Positions 1 to 8,738 are shown, counted from the stretch's first letter. The stretch is DNA of 64,000 bases from Geobacter sp. (GCA_009684525.1 WKKR01000001.1:372001-436000); one strand, 5' to 3'. Numbers and translations are program-made. The notes: a model not told the origin generated them from the sequence alone.

Positions 1-1
1 T

Positions 2-619
2 GATGATTTCCGGCGCGGCCGCCCGACCAACCACAAGGTCTATGGCGAGGCAGTTGCGATCCTGGCCGGAGATGCCCTGCTCACCGAGGCCTTTGTCCTT
101 TTGAGCAATCCCGCATTCCAGAAGGCGGATGCCGGCCGTACCATGGCGGTTATCCAGGAAATAGCCCGCTGCGCCGGCTCCCACGGCATGGTGGGTGGCC
201 AGGTGGTGGACATGGAGAGCGAGGGGAAGGCGGAGATCGACCTTGCCACGGTCCAGTATATCCATACCCACAAGACCGGTGCCCTGATAAAGGCGGCGGT
301 GAAGTCGGGGGCCATCCTCGGCGGGGCCACGGAGGCACAGCTGGCAGCTCTGACCACCTATGGGGAGGCTATCGGTCTCGCCTTCCAGATCGCGGATGAC
401 ATCCTCGACATCGAGGGGACCACCGAAGAGATCGGCAAGGATGCCGGCAGTGACCAGGCACGCGGCAAGGCGACCTATCCTGCGGTGATGGGGCTTGCCG
501 ATTCCAAGCGTCGTGCTGCCGAACTGGTCGAGATGGCGCTCAATGCCCTCGATCCATTCGATGCCAAGGCCGAACCGCTGCGGGAGATTGCCCGCTACAT
601 CATCGCCCGTAAATCATGA
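2..619 (+). CDS. ispA: Polyprenyl (farnesyl/geranyl) diphosphate synthase, 3' part
   Basis: This is the C-terminal 205 residues of a trans-isoprenyl diphosphate synthase; the start lies before the window. The visible part opens just after the first aspartate-rich motif ([12 protein letters not shown], the family's typical run after DDxxxxD) and contains the second motif, DDILD, near base 397, which with Mg2+ holds the allylic substrate. The enzyme condenses IPP with DMAPP or GPP in the cytoplasm. It overlaps dxs by 4 bases (ATGA), and that pairing is common: dxs makes the precursor for this pathway. Chain length (C10, C15 or C20) cannot be told from the part seen, so ispA is the usual name and not proven. 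Confidence 0.9.
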   Translation, partial: DDFRRGRPTNHKVYGEAVAILAGDALLTEAFVLLSNPAFQKADAGRTMAVIQEIARCAGSHGMVGGQVVDMESEGKAEIDLATVQYIHTHKTGALIKAAVKSGAILGGATEAQLAALTTYGEAIGLAFQIADDILDIEGTTEEIGKDAGSDQARGKATYPAVMGLADSKRRAAELVEMALNALDPFDAKAEPLREIARYIIARKS

Positions 620-2505
620 ACTATCGAATCCTTGATACCATTAACGAGCCGCAGGACCTGAAGAGGCTCTCTTTTGCCGATCTCAGGTCGCTTGCCGACG
701 AATTGCGCCGGGAGATCATCGCAACCTGCGCGACCAATGGCGGACACCTGGCTCCCAGCCTGGGCGTTGTGGAGCTTACCCTTGCCCTGCACCGCGTCTT
801 CGATTCACCTGCCGACAAGATCGTCTGGGACGTTGGCCACCAGGCCTATGCCCACAAGCTTCTGACTGGCCGCCGCGACCGTTTCCGCACCCTGCGAACC
901 CTCGACGGGATCAGCGGTTTCCCCAAGCGGGCCGAATCCCCTCACGATGCCTTTGATGTGGGCCATTCCTCCACCTCGATCTCAGCGGCAACCGGGATGG
1001 CCGTGGCCCGCGATCTGAAGGGGGAGAGGAACAAGGTGGTTGCGGTCATTGGCGACGGCTCCATGACCGGCGGCATTGCCTATGAAGGGCTCAATCATGC
1101 CGGGCATCTGAACAAGGACCTCGTCGTCATCCTCAACGACAACGAGATGTCCATTGCCGAGAACGTCGGGGCACTGTCGGAGTTTCTTTCCCGTACCATA
1201 ACCAATGAGTTCGTCCACAAGATCAAGAAGGATCTGGAGCATTTCCTCGAAGGGCTGGATTCCGTAGGCCGGGGGGTTCTGCAGGTGGCCAAGCGTGCCG
1301 AGGAGTCGCTCAAGGGGCTGTTCACGCCTGGGATGCTCTTTGAGGCGTTCGGCTTCGAGTATGTCGGTCCCATCGATGGCCATAACCTGGAGCTGCTCCA
1401 GGAGACCCTGCAGAAGGTGCATCGCTTCGACGATGCGGTCCTGATCCATGTCCTGACGAAAAAAGGGAAGGGCTACCCGCCCGCCGAGGGGAACCCTTCG
1501 TTGTTCCACGGCGTTGGTCCCTTTGATATTGCGACCGGCAAGGTCATAAAAGGGAAGGGAGGAGCTGCATCCTACACCGGCGTCTTCGGCGACTCTATCC
1601 GCAAGATCGCTGCCGATGACGAGCGGGTCGTTGCCCTTACGGCAGCCATGCCCGATGGAACCGGCCTTGGCACCTTTGCCCGCGAATTTCCCGAGCGGTT
1701 TTTCGATGTGGGGATAGCTGAGCAGCACGGCGTAACCTTTGCCGCTGGTCTGGCTACAAAGGGATTCAGACCCGTTTTTGCCGTCTATTCCTCGTTTCTG
1801 CAACGTGCCTTTGACCAAGTCTGCCATGACGTCTGCCTGCAGAACCTGCCGGTGACCTTTGCCATCGACCGGGCAGGGGTGGTGGGAAGCGACGGGCCTA
1901 CCCACCACGGGCTGTTCGATCTCTCCTATCTTCGCCATCTGCCCAATATGGTACTTATGGCGCCCAAGGATGAAAACGAGCTTCAGCACATGCTCTTTAC
2001 CGCCATATCCAGCGGCGGACCGGCAGCGGTGCGCTATCCCCGCGGCAATGGCTACGGCGTCCCGCTCGATCAGACCTTTCACGAGCTCCCCATCGGCAAG
2101 GCAGAGGTTCTGCGCGATGGCAGGGACGGGGCGCTGCTTGCAGTGGGAACCATGGTCCGGCCTTGCTTAGAGGCTGCAGAGGCGCTTGCTGCTGAAGGAA
2201 TCCAACTGGCCGTCGTAAATATTCGCTTTGTGAAACCTCTCGATCGGGAGACTGTTCTCGCATTTGCACGTCAGGCAGGACGGTTGTTTACGGCTGAAGA
2301 GAACGCGCTGCAGGGTGGTTTCGGAGCAGCGGTACTGGAATTGCTCGAAGAGGAGGGGCTGCCCGCGGCCGTCACCCGCTTCGGATATCCCGACCAATTC
2401 GTGGAGCAGGGGGAGCAGCACGAACTCCGTGCCCGCTACGGTCTCGATGCGGCAGGGATTGCAGCATCGGTTCAACGGGCTCTGCGCGCTGACACAAGCC
2501 GGTAA
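616..2505 (+). CDS. dxs: 1-deoxy-D-xylulose-5-phosphate synthase
   Basis: A full-length enzyme of 629 residues, normal for DXS. It joins pyruvate and glyceraldehyde 3-phosphate, using thiamine diphosphate, in the first step of the MEP isoprenoid pathway. The N-terminal region has [12 protein letters not shown] and the TPP/Mg motif GDGSMTGG; the middle has the transketolase-type pyrimidine-binding segment with DRAG; the C-terminal transketolase domain is complete. The ATG at 616 overlaps the stop of the upstream prenyl synthase gene, so the two are translationally coupled. A perfect hairpin follows the stop directly. Confidence 0.97.
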   Translation: MNYRILDTINEPQDLKRLSFADLRSLADELRREIIATCATNGGHLAPSLGVVELTLALHRVFDSPADKIVWDVGHQAYAHKLLTGRRDRFRTLRTLDGISGFPKRAESPHDAFDVGHSSTSISAATGMAVARDLKGERNKVVAVIGDGSMTGGIAYEGLNHAGHLNKDLVVILNDNEMSIAENVGALSEFLSRTITNEFVHKIKKDLEHFLEGLDSVGRGVLQVAKRAEESLKGLFTPGMLFEAFGFEYVGPIDGHNLELLQETLQKVHRFDDAVLIHVLTKKGKGYPPAEGNPSLFHGVGPFDIATGKVIKGKGGAASYTGVFGDSIRKIAADDERVVALTAAMPDGTGLGTFAREFPERFFDVGIAEQHGVTFAAGLATKGFRPVFAVYSSFLQRAFDQVCHDVCLQNLPVTFAIDRAGVVGSDGPTHHGLFDLSYLRHLPNMVLMAPKDENELQHMLFTAISSGGPAAVRYPRGNGYGVPLDQTFHELPIGKAEVLRDGRDGALLAVGTMVRPCLEAAEALAAEGIQLAVVNIRFVKPLDRETVLAFARQAGRLFTAEENALQGGFGAAVLELLEEEGLPAAVTRFGYPDQFVEQGEQHELRARYGLDAAGIAASVQRALRADTSR

Positions 2506-2514
2506 CCGGCAGCG

Positions 2515-2537
2515 GTGAACCGAACCTTTCGGTTCAC
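2515..2537 (+). terminator. Hairpin after dxs
   Basis: A perfect inverted repeat with 10-base arms (GTGAACCGAA / TTCGGTTCAC) and a 3-base loop begins 9 bases after the dxs stop. No T-run follows, so it may be a weak terminator or an mRNA-end stabiliser. The GTG in its 5' arm is in frame with the next gene but would be buried in the stem. Confidence 0.6.
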
Positions 2538-2556
2538 ACGCGGCTGTCGCTGTGTT

Positions 2557-2862
2557 ATGGTAGATACCATGACTTATGCTGAACTTCGTGATGCCCTCGG
2601 TGTGCTGGGACTTTCGGACCGTGCCAGTCTTCGCGATATCAAGCGACGTCACAGGGATCTGGTCAAACGTCTCCACCCCGACAAAGCAACAGACGAAGAT
2701 CCCGAACGGATCAGGCAGGTCAATGCTGCCTACGCCCTCATACGTTCCTACCTCGACACCTATACCTACTCCTTCAACGAAGAAGAATTCTATCTCCAGA
2801 ACCCCGAAGAACGGCTTCGCCGCCAATTCTGGGAAGACCCATTATGGGGTGGAATACGGTAA
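2557..2862 (+). CDS. Small J-domain protein
   Basis: A 101-residue protein that is little more than a J domain: helix II is rich in Lys/Arg, the HPD motif is at residues 40-42, and a helix III with QVNAAYALI follows. The HPD tripeptide is what stimulates DnaK ATPase activity in this family. There is no G/F region, zinc finger or substrate-binding domain. ATG 2557 is preferred over the in-frame GTG at 2515, which lies in a hairpin; ATG 2569 is a second possibility. Its stop overlaps the next gene's start (TAATG), which suggests the J protein and the exported TPR-peptidase are made together. The client is unknown. Confidence 0.8.
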   Translation: MVDTMTYAELRDALGVLGLSDRASLRDIKRRHRDLVKRLHPDKATDEDPERIRQVNAAYALIRSYLDTYTYSFNEEEFYLQNPEERLRRQFWEDPLWGGIR

Positions 2863-4124
2863 TGCCTGTTCGGTTCCCCATATTTCTGGTGGTTTGTGCT
2901 TTTCTGGCGACAGTGCTGGCTTGTACCCCAGCCTCTGCCAACGATCCATTTCTCCTCAACGATTACGCCCAGCAGTTGCTGCGAAAAGGTGAGCCGGAAA
3001 AGGCCCTCGAACAGCTGCAGCAGGCATACAGTCTGTTCCCGTACAATGAGACGTTGCGCCGGAATCTGGCAGAGGTCTATACGGTGGTCGGACAGCAGCG
3101 AATGGCCCACGGCCGCTATGAAGATGCTGCGACGAGTTTTGACGGTGCACGCGAACTTTACCCCGAGGTCCAACGATACAGCATTTTACGCAGCATCGCC
3201 CTCTACTCTGCACGGCAGTATGATGCAGCCGTTGTCGAACTTGAGAGGGCGCAGGGGCTTGGAGGCGATACGCCGGATTTGCTCTACGTTCTCGGCAGGG
3301 CCCACTATGATATGGGGAATCTGACAGATGCCCTTGCTGCATGGGATCAGGCCCTTGGGCTTGATCCCGGTCGCAAGGATATTGCTGCCGCAGCGGAAAA
3401 GGCTCGCCGTGAGCTGTCGGTCGAGGGAGGCATGGAACACGGCTTCAGTTCGCGCTTCATGATTTCCTATGATGGCGATGAGCGATCGCAACTTGCCGAC
3501 CAGGTTCTGGATATCCTCGAAACCGCATATAATCGCGTTGGCTCCGATCTCTCCCATTTCCCCGTGACTCGGGTTCCGGTGCTTATTTACACCAGAACCG
3601 ATTACCGGAAGGTCACCAAGAGCCCTGACTGGTCGGGTGGATTGTATGACGGCAAGATCCGCTTGCCGCTTGGAGGAGTCACTGAAGTGCATGAGGGCCT
3701 CCGTTCCCTGCTCTTTCATGAATACACCCATGTCGTTATTCACGAACTCACTTCGGGGAACTGCCCAACCTGGCTCAATGAGGGGCTGGCCGAACTGGAA
3801 GGGCGCAGAGAATTCAGCCATCCCTTGACCGAGCTGGCTGCGGCAGTGAACAGCGGTGACCTGTTGCCATTGTCCCTTCTGGAAGGGTCGTTTTCATCCC
3901 TGTCGTCACAAAAGGCAATCCTTGCCTACCAGCAGAGTTATTCGTTTGTTGATTATCTGGTGCAGACCTACGGCTGGTATAAAGTCAAAGATCTCCTCGT
4001 TGCACTGGGTTCGGGGATGACTGTCAGCGCATCGTTCGAAAGCGCTTTTCATGATCTGATGGTCGATTACGCCGGCGCATACCATGAATGGGTCGATCAT
4101 GTGCAGAAGGAGTACCGTCGATAG
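2862..4124 (+). CDS. Exported TPR protein with gluzincin-type peptidase domain
   Basis: 420 residues from ATG 2862, which overlaps the upstream stop; an in-frame ATG at 2844 would put extra residues before a clean signal peptide. The N-terminus is hydrophobic and ends in ASA before NDPF, a signal peptidase I type site; a VLAC sequence a little earlier is a weak lipobox alternative. Residues about 25-190 form TPR-like helix pairs. The C-terminal half carries HEYTH at 286-290 and a downstream NEG with Glu at 307, the zinc-ligand pattern of gluzincins (peptidase MA-like). A periplasmic or envelope protease or chaperone is likely; the substrate is unknown. Confidence 0.75.
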   Translation: MPVRFPIFLVVCAFLATVLACTPASANDPFLLNDYAQQLLRKGEPEKALEQLQQAYSLFPYNETLRRNLAEVYTVVGQQRMAHGRYEDAATSFDGARELYPEVQRYSILRSIALYSARQYDAAVVELERAQGLGGDTPDLLYVLGRAHYDMGNLTDALAAWDQALGLDPGRKDIAAAAEKARRELSVEGGMEHGFSSRFMISYDGDERSQLADQVLDILETAYNRVGSDLSHFPVTRVPVLIYTRTDYRKVTKSPDWSGGLYDGKIRLPLGGVTEVHEGLRSLLFHEYTHVVIHELTSGNCPTWLNEGLAELEGRREFSHPLTELAAAVNSGDLLPLSLLEGSFSSLSSQKAILAYQQSYSFVDYLVQTYGWYKVKDLLVALGSGMTVSASFESAFHDLMVDYAGAYHEWVDHVQKEYRR

Positions 4125-4141
4125 CACTGCGATATTATTCC

Positions 4142-4170
4142 TTGACAGTTCCATCTGAGCGCTGTATAAA
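4142..4170 (+). promoter_or_regulatory. Sigma70 promoter of the Rrf2 gene
   Basis: TTGACA at 4142-4147 and TATAAA at 4165-4170 are separated by 17 bases, a near-consensus promoter. It lies 28 bases before the regulator's start, leaving little room for an operator other than over the -10 region, as expected if the gene is autoregulated. Confidence 0.85.
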
Positions 4171-4197
4171 AGACTAAATCGATCCGAAAGGTACTCT

Positions 4198-4611
4198 ATG
4201 ATGGAGCTTACCCGCAAGGGTGAATACGCAATACGAGGGATCATCTATCTTGCCAGACTACCGCAGGGGAAGGTGGCGCTCATCAGCGAGATTGCCGAGG
4301 CGACCGATGTGCCGCAGACCTTTCTTGCCAAGATCCTGCAGAGCTTTGCCAAAATTGGTCTGGTGAACTCATTTCGCGGCACCGGGGGAGGGTTTGTTCT
4401 CGGTCGCCCTGCATCCCAGATTACCCTGCGCGAAGTCGTCGAGGCCGTGGAAGGCCAGATCATGCCCAATCGTTGCCTCATGGGCGAATACGGCTGCGAA
4501 TCTTCCCGTACCTGTCTCGTGCATCCTGTCTGGCGCACGGTTCAGGAGAAGGTTGTGGAAATACTGGATGGTGTTACAATTGAGGAGCTTGCAAAATCGG
4601 CAATGTGCTGA
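4198..4611 (+). CDS. Rrf2-family transcriptional regulator with three cysteines
   Basis: 137 residues with an N-terminal winged helix-turn-helix (LTRKGEYAIRGIIYLA, then EIAEATDVPQTFLAKIL) and the Rrf2 wing GTGGGFVLGRP. Cys93, Cys100 and Cys106 are spaced Cx6CxxxxxC, matching the region that binds an Fe-S cluster in IscR and NsrR. It could therefore sense oxygen, NO or Fe-S status. It sits directly upstream of cydAB in the same direction, and control of the high-affinity oxidase is the natural guess. There is an A/G-rich ribosome site (AAAGG) 6 bases before ATG 4198; ATG 4201 is equally possible. Confidence 0.85.
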   Translation: MMELTRKGEYAIRGIIYLARLPQGKVALISEIAEATDVPQTFLAKILQSFAKIGLVNSFRGTGGGFVLGRPASQITLREVVEAVEGQIMPNRCLMGEYGCESSRTCLVHPVWRTVQEKVVEILDGVTIEELAKSAMC

Positions 4612-4629
4612 TTTTTTTTGCCTGCATAC

Positions 4630-4648
4630 AGGACCAAAAAGGTCTTTT
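4630..4648 (+). terminator. Weak terminator after the Rrf2 gene
   Basis: A 6-bp stem (AGGACC / GGTCTT, one G-U pair) with an AAAAA loop is followed by TTTT, 18 bases after the regulator's stop. It is short, so partial read-through into cydAB is likely. Confidence 0.45.
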
Positions 4649-4732
4649 AATGAATGTTAAAACGATAGTATACCCGTGGGGGTGGCAGATGAAAACATGA
4701 GTATCTCTGCATGGATGGTCAGGGCTACGGCA

Positions 4733-4749
4733 CTTTACTTAAGTGAAAG
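4733..4749 (+). promoter_or_regulatory. Palindrome just before cydA, possible operator
   Basis: A near-palindrome centred on ACTTAAGT, with TTT and GAAA flanks, lies directly in front of the cydA ribosome site GGAGAA. Its place suggests a repressor site, perhaps for the adjacent Rrf2 regulator, but no Rrf2 consensus was tested and no clear -35/-10 pair was found in 4612-4732. Confidence 0.3.
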
Positions 4750-4761
4750 GAGAAACGCGAC

Positions 4762-6111
4762 ATGGATGTTCTGGCATTGAGCAGGCTACAGTTTACAGCG
4801 ACGAGCCTGTTCCACTTTATTTTCGTACCATTGACCCTGGGACTTTCCATCCTGGTTGCCTTCATGGAAACCAGGTATGTGATGACCAATGACGAGACCT
4901 ACCTGAGGATGACGAAGTTCTGGGGGAAACTCTTCCTCATCAACTTTGCCCTGGGGGTGGTCACCGGCATTACCATGGAGTTCCAGTTCGGCATGAACTG
5001 GGCCGAGTACTCCCGCTACGTGGGGGACATCTTTGGTGCGCCGCTGGCCATCGAAGCCACGGTAGCCTTTTTTCTTGAATCGGTCTTTATTGGCGTTTGG
5101 ATTTTTGGCTGGAAGAAGATCTCCAAAAAGCTCCATGCTGTTTCAATCTGGATCGTTGCTCTTGCCACGAACCTATCGGCTCTCTGGATCCTCATCGCCA
5201 ACGGCTGGATGCAGAAACCGGTCGGTTTTGTGTTGCGAAACGGGCGTGCCGAAATGGTCGATTTCATGGCCTTGATCACCAATCCGTACGGCCTGATTAA
5301 ATTTTCCCACACCATTACATCCGGTTACCTGGTGGCAGCCTTTTTTGTCATGGGTATTTCAGCATGGCACCTGCTCCGCCAGAATCAGCTTGAATTCTTC
5401 AAGCGATCCTTTCGCATGGCTGCAACCTTTGCCGTCGGATCTTCCCTCCTGGTCTTAGTGACAGGAGATTTCCATGCAGTCGAGATCGCCAAGACCCAGC
5501 CGACCAAGTTCGCTGCCATGGAATCAATATGGGAAACACAACGAGGGGTCGGTTTCAATGTGTTCCTTCTCCCTGACGAGAAGGGCGAGTGCAATGCCAT
5601 TGAGCGGTTGTGCATTCCGAATATGGTGAGTCTCCTTGCTTTTCATACCCCTGATGCAGAAATCAAAGGTTTGAAGGATTTTTCCAGCGATCTTCGACCA
5701 CCAGTCCTGCCGACTTTTCTCAGTTTTCGTCTGATGGTGGGGATGGGCACATTCATGATCTTTGCTTCGCTGGTGGGAATGATACTTTCTCGCTGGGGAA
5801 CGCTTGAGAAACAGCGATTGTTCCTCCGGGTCATGGTCCTTGCGATCCCGGTACCCTATCTTGCGGCCCTGCTCGGCTGGATCGTTGCCGAAGTCGGTCG
5901 CCAACCCTGGATTGTTTATGGTGTTCTCAAGGTTTCGGATGCGGTTTCCCGTTCGATCTCCGTCAGTCAGGTAGTTGGTTCACTGGTAGGGTTTACCCTG
6001 CTGTACGGATTCCTGGGAGTCATAGATATCTTCCTTCTGGTGAAATACGCCAGGAAGGGACCTGACGAGGATCTTTCAACCATGATCAATCCTGCTGGAA
6101 GGGGGGCGTAA
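4762..6111 (+). CDS. cydA: Cytochrome bd ubiquinol oxidase subunit I
   Basis: 449 residues with multiple membrane segments; this is the heme-bearing, quinol-oxidising subunit of the high-affinity terminal oxidase in the inner membrane. The sequence has the LSRLQF start, a histidine in helix I (LFHFIF), the proton-channel glutamates in IEATVAFFLES, KFSHTITSGY for the heme-ligand histidine, and GRQPW at the end of the Q loop. The length fits the short Q-loop class. A ribosome site (AAGGAGAA) lies 9 bases upstream. It is followed one base later by cydB. In a lineage known for anaerobic respiration, it would serve for microaerobic growth or oxygen detoxification. Confidence 0.96.
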   Translation: MDVLALSRLQFTATSLFHFIFVPLTLGLSILVAFMETRYVMTNDETYLRMTKFWGKLFLINFALGVVTGITMEFQFGMNWAEYSRYVGDIFGAPLAIEATVAFFLESVFIGVWIFGWKKISKKLHAVSIWIVALATNLSALWILIANGWMQKPVGFVLRNGRAEMVDFMALITNPYGLIKFSHTITSGYLVAAFFVMGISAWHLLRQNQLEFFKRSFRMAATFAVGSSLLVLVTGDFHAVEIAKTQPTKFAAMESIWETQRGVGFNVFLLPDEKGECNAIERLCIPNMVSLLAFHTPDAEIKGLKDFSSDLRPPVLPTFLSFRLMVGMGTFMIFASLVGMILSRWGTLEKQRLFLRVMVLAIPVPYLAALLGWIVAEVGRQPWIVYGVLKVSDAVSRSISVSQVVGSLVGFTLLYGFLGVIDIFLLVKYARKGPDEDLSTMINPAGRGA

Positions 6112-6112
6112 G

Positions 6113-7141
6113 ATGGAATTCCAGATCATCTGGTTCGTACTGTGGGGTGTCCTTTGGGCAGTCTACTTCATGCTGGACGGCTTTGTGATGGGAGCCGGCA
6201 TGCTTCACAACATCATCGGCAGGACCGATGGGGATAAACGGGTCATGATCAACACCATTGGCCCTGTCTGGGATGGTAACGAGGTCTGGTTGATCACTGC
6301 CGGTGGCGCGACCTTTGCCGCATTTCCCACGACCTATGCGCTCATGTTCAGTTACCTGTATACTGCACTGCTTCTGCTTCTTTTTTCGTTGATCGTTCGT
6401 GGTGTTTCCTACGAATTCCGCGGCAAAATGGATGGGGCAGGCTGGAAAAGTGGCTGGGACATGGCTATTATGGTCGGGAATTTTCTGCCGGCGCTCCTGT
6501 TCGGCGTGGCCTTTGGCAATATCTTCAAGGGATTGCCCATGGATGCCACCGGTTACCATGGTTCCCTCATTTCATTGCTGAATCCGTACGGTCTGGTGAC
6601 GGGCATTCTGTTCGTCTGTCTCTTCCTGGTGCACGGCTCCCTCTATCTCTCGGTCAAGACCGTCGGAGATCTTTCCGCGCGGTCGCATGCCTTTGCCAAT
6701 AAGCTCTGGCCGGCTCTCCTTGTTGTCGCAGTTGTCTTTCTGGGTGCCACAAAATTCGCCACGAAATTGTTCGACAACTATTTCAACAACCCGGCGCTCT
6801 TTATCATCCCGCTCCTGGCAGTAGCAGCGCTTGTCGGAATCAGGGTTCTTTCGGCAAAGGGAAACGTTCTGGGGGCCTTTGCCGCGTCTTCAGTCACAAT
6901 CCTTACCGTGGTTGCCACCGGGGTAGTTGGACTGTTCCCGAACCTGATACCTTCGAGTCTTGATCCGGCGTACAGTCTTACCATATTCAATTCTTCTTCC
7001 AGTCTCTATACCTTGAAGATCATGACTGGCGTGGCTTTCATTTTCGTACCGATCGTGATTATCTACAAGATCTGGGTCTACAGGCTCTTTCGGCAACGGG
7101 TCACCGAGGCCGATGTCATGGAAGATACTCACGCTTACTAA
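6113..7141 (+). CDS. cydB: Cytochrome bd ubiquinol oxidase subunit II
   Basis: 342 residues and strongly hydrophobic, with the family's N-terminal helix ending in YFMLDGFVMG and then the motif GPVWDGNEVW. CydB is the structural partner of CydA. It starts one base after the cydA stop (TAAGATG), so the two are cotranscribed and probably translationally coupled. No small CydX-like frame was found in the 160 bases that follow; a strong hairpin ends the unit there. Confidence 0.96.
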   Translation: MEFQIIWFVLWGVLWAVYFMLDGFVMGAGMLHNIIGRTDGDKRVMINTIGPVWDGNEVWLITAGGATFAAFPTTYALMFSYLYTALLLLLFSLIVRGVSYEFRGKMDGAGWKSGWDMAIMVGNFLPALLFGVAFGNIFKGLPMDATGYHGSLISLLNPYGLVTGILFVCLFLVHGSLYLSVKTVGDLSARSHAFANKLWPALLVVAVVFLGATKFATKLFDNYFNNPALFIIPLLAVAALVGIRVLSAKGNVLGAFAASSVTILTVVATGVVGLFPNLIPSSLDPAYSLTIFNSSSSLYTLKIMTGVAFIFVPIVIIYKIWVYRLFRQRVTEADVMEDTHAY

Positions 7142-7211
7142 GTCAGTATCTGGTAATACGACATACGGCTCATTGATTGGTGTGGGTTCCTCGCTGGTCT
7201 GAGTCTCCTGT

Positions 7212-7251
7212 GCAAGAACCCCTGCTTTGGCATCAAGGCAGGGGTTCTTGC
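7212..7251 (+). terminator. Strong hairpin after cydB
   Basis: Perfect 14-base arms (GCAAGAACCCCTGC / GCAGGGGTTCTTGC) are extended inward by further pairs to a small loop. No T-run follows, but the stem is long enough to mark the end of the cydAB transcript. Confidence 0.75.
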
Positions 7252-7302
7252 GTTCTGGCGTAATCTTATTAAGAAATATCTGGCCAAACCGAAAAGACAT
7301 GC

Positions 7303-8253
7303 ATGAGTACTTTTGATAGTGACATATGCGAATATCCGATTCTGCTCGTTGATGACGATCGATTTATCCGACGCATCACGGAAGACGCTCTTGTTCGCCT
7401 CGGCTACAAGGTCGAGACTGCCGCAAATGGCAAGATTGCCTTGAAGATGCTGGTGGAAGGGGATTTCCCCCTGGTAATCAGCGACTGGGTAATGCCGGAA
7501 ATGGATGGTGTCGAACTCTGTCGGGCAATACGCGAGTCTCATCGACAACAATATACATACATCATCCTTCTGACTTCCCAGGCTCGGCAGGATGATATCA
7601 TAAAGGGTCTCGAAGCGGGGGCTGACGAGTATCTGGTAAAGCCGGTCAATCCTGCAGAGCTGACAGTGCGGATCAAGACGGCCCGTCGCATCATTGACCT
7701 GGAAAGATCGCTGCAGCGGAGCCTGGAAGAGATCAAACGGTTATCCCTCACCGATGCGCTCACCGGTGTGTTCAACCGACGTTATCTCGATGACCGGCTT
7801 CTCCAGGAGCTGAAACGTGCATATCGTTATGAGCGCCCCCTCTCCATAGCCATGCTGGATATTGACCATTTCAAACTGGTTAACGACCGGTACGGTCATC
7901 AGGCAGGTGATACCGTTCTCAAGATCTGTGCTGCACAGGTCGGAGAGAGTATTCGTGGAGAGGTCGACTGGCTGGCCCGTTATGGAGGTGAGGAGTTTGT
8001 TGTCGTCCTTCCTGAAACCGATCTGAATGGGGCTCTGATTGTTGCGGAACGGTTACGAAAATTGATTTCAGGGTTGGTGATTTCGGATGTGGGGCATGAC
8101 ATTCGGATCACTGCCAGTTTTGGGGTTGCCAGTCACACTCCTTGGCAGCAGGATTTGGCAATCGATTCTGAACAGCTCATTCGTGTAGCCGATGCCTGTC
8201 TCTATCAGGCCAAACAGAACGGCCGCAATCTCGTTAAAGGTGTAGCTATCTGA
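7303..8253 (+). CDS. Response regulator with GGDEF diguanylate cyclase domain
   Basis: 316 residues. The receiver domain (about 12-130) has the acidic VDDD cluster, the phospho-acceptor Asp61 in ISDWVMPEMDG, a TS pair in LLTSQ, and Lys in YLVKPVNP. The GGDEF domain (about 150-315) has TDALTGVFNRRYLD, DIDHFKLVND and the active-site GGEEF at 228-232, so cyclic-di-GMP synthesis on phosphorylation is expected (PleD/WspR-like logic). The usual inhibitory RxxD motif before GGEEF reads RGEVD, with the Arg one place too far away, so product inhibition may be lost. No partner kinase gene is adjacent. It is monocistronic, between two strong terminators. Confidence 0.92.
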   Translation: MSTFDSDICEYPILLVDDDRFIRRITEDALVRLGYKVETAANGKIALKMLVEGDFPLVISDWVMPEMDGVELCRAIRESHRQQYTYIILLTSQARQDDIIKGLEAGADEYLVKPVNPAELTVRIKTARRIIDLERSLQRSLEEIKRLSLTDALTGVFNRRYLDDRLLQELKRAYRYERPLSIAMLDIDHFKLVNDRYGHQAGDTVLKICAAQVGESIRGEVDWLARYGGEEFVVVLPETDLNGALIVAERLRKLISGLVISDVGHDIRITASFGVASHTPWQQDLAIDSEQLIRVADACLYQAKQNGRNLVKGVAI

Positions 8254-8283
8254 ACGTGACGGGATGGGAGTCTATCGCAAAAA

Positions 8284-8317
8284 ACAAAGGCCATGCATCT
8301 GTTTGCATGGCCTTTGT
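8284..8317 (+). terminator. Terminator of the GGDEF gene
   Basis: Perfect 13-base arms (ACAAAGGCCATGC / GCATGGCCTTTGT) and an 8-base loop lie 30 bases after the stop codon. Being symmetric, it could also stop transcription arriving from the minus-strand genes on the right. Confidence 0.8.
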
Positions 8318-8333
8318 CATCTGAATCCTGTTC

Positions 8334-8424
8334 TACCCGTACTTGCGGGTATCGTCCGGAAGCGGTTAACCGCTTCACTCAGAATTCGACATATATCCTG
8401 ACGTTCCAACCGAGGCATCGCCTC
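8334..8424. repeat. Cluster of three palindromes between convergent genes
   Basis: Three separate dyads lie here: TACCCG/CGGGTA (8334-8351, loop 6), a perfect 18-base palindrome with no loop, GAAGCGGTT/AACCGCTTC (8359-8376), and GAGGC/GCCTC followed by CTTTT (8412-8424). They lie between the GGDEF terminator and the end of the minus-strand rod-like gene. The first and third may be terminators; the loop-free middle one looks more like a protein-binding site. Confidence 0.5.
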
Positions 8425-8441
8425 CTTTTACGCTGCAGTTC

Positions 8442-8738
8442 TCAGGAAATGATGTCCAGCATGCTCTGTGCCATTTCCGTGTCGGTTTTGATGGCCTGCA
8501 GGTTGGCCTTGTAGCCGTTGACCGTGGAAAGCATCTCTACCGCTTCCCGGGAGATGTCCACCTGGTCATCGGTGGGTCTGACAGCAGCACTGACCCCTCC
8601 TGATTGTGTCTCCTGTAAAGTTACCCGCGTCGGCTTAAAATTCTCGGTATTCGTGTTGGCTACGTTGTGTGCTGTTACCTCGATCTTTGTGGTGTAGGCA
8701 TCAAGCGCACTGGATGCAATACTGGTTGCATCGGTCAT
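8442..8738 (-). CDS. Miniature flagellar rod-like protein
   Basis: 98 residues joining the two conserved ends of axial flagellar proteins (FlgB/FlgC/FlgG class): an N-terminal SIASSALDAY...HNVANTNTENF segment and a C-terminal VDISREAVEML...GYKANLQAIKT segment, with almost nothing between. Normal FlgC is about 135-150 residues and has a middle domain. The ATG at 8738 follows a good site (AAGGAG); codons further upstream are not needed. It lies away from any other flagellar gene in the window, 23 bases after a YjfB-like gene. A structural role or a decoy/assembly role in the rod or hook are both possible. Confidence 0.7.
   Translation of the reverse strand: MTDATSIASSALDAYTTKIEVTAHNVANTNTENFKPTRVTLQETQSGGVSAAVRPTDDQVDISREAVEMLSTVNGYKANLQAIKTDTEMAQSMLDIIS

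Noticed and set aside
982-2082. Long open frame antisense to dxs
   Set aside because: It has no recognisable domain and follows the codon pattern of the real gene on the other strand; such shadows are common in GC-rich DNA. The same holds for long antisense frames over infB (19457-21136), pnp (25849-27147), purL (47548-50082) and pyrK/pyrD (55520-56995).
2515-2557. GTG start for the J-domain protein at 2515
   Set aside because: The codon lies in the 5' arm of a perfect hairpin directly after dxs and adds 14 residues not typical of J domains.
7142-7302. A CydX-type small gene after cydB
   Set aside because: No start codon with a short hydrophobic frame is seen before the hairpin.
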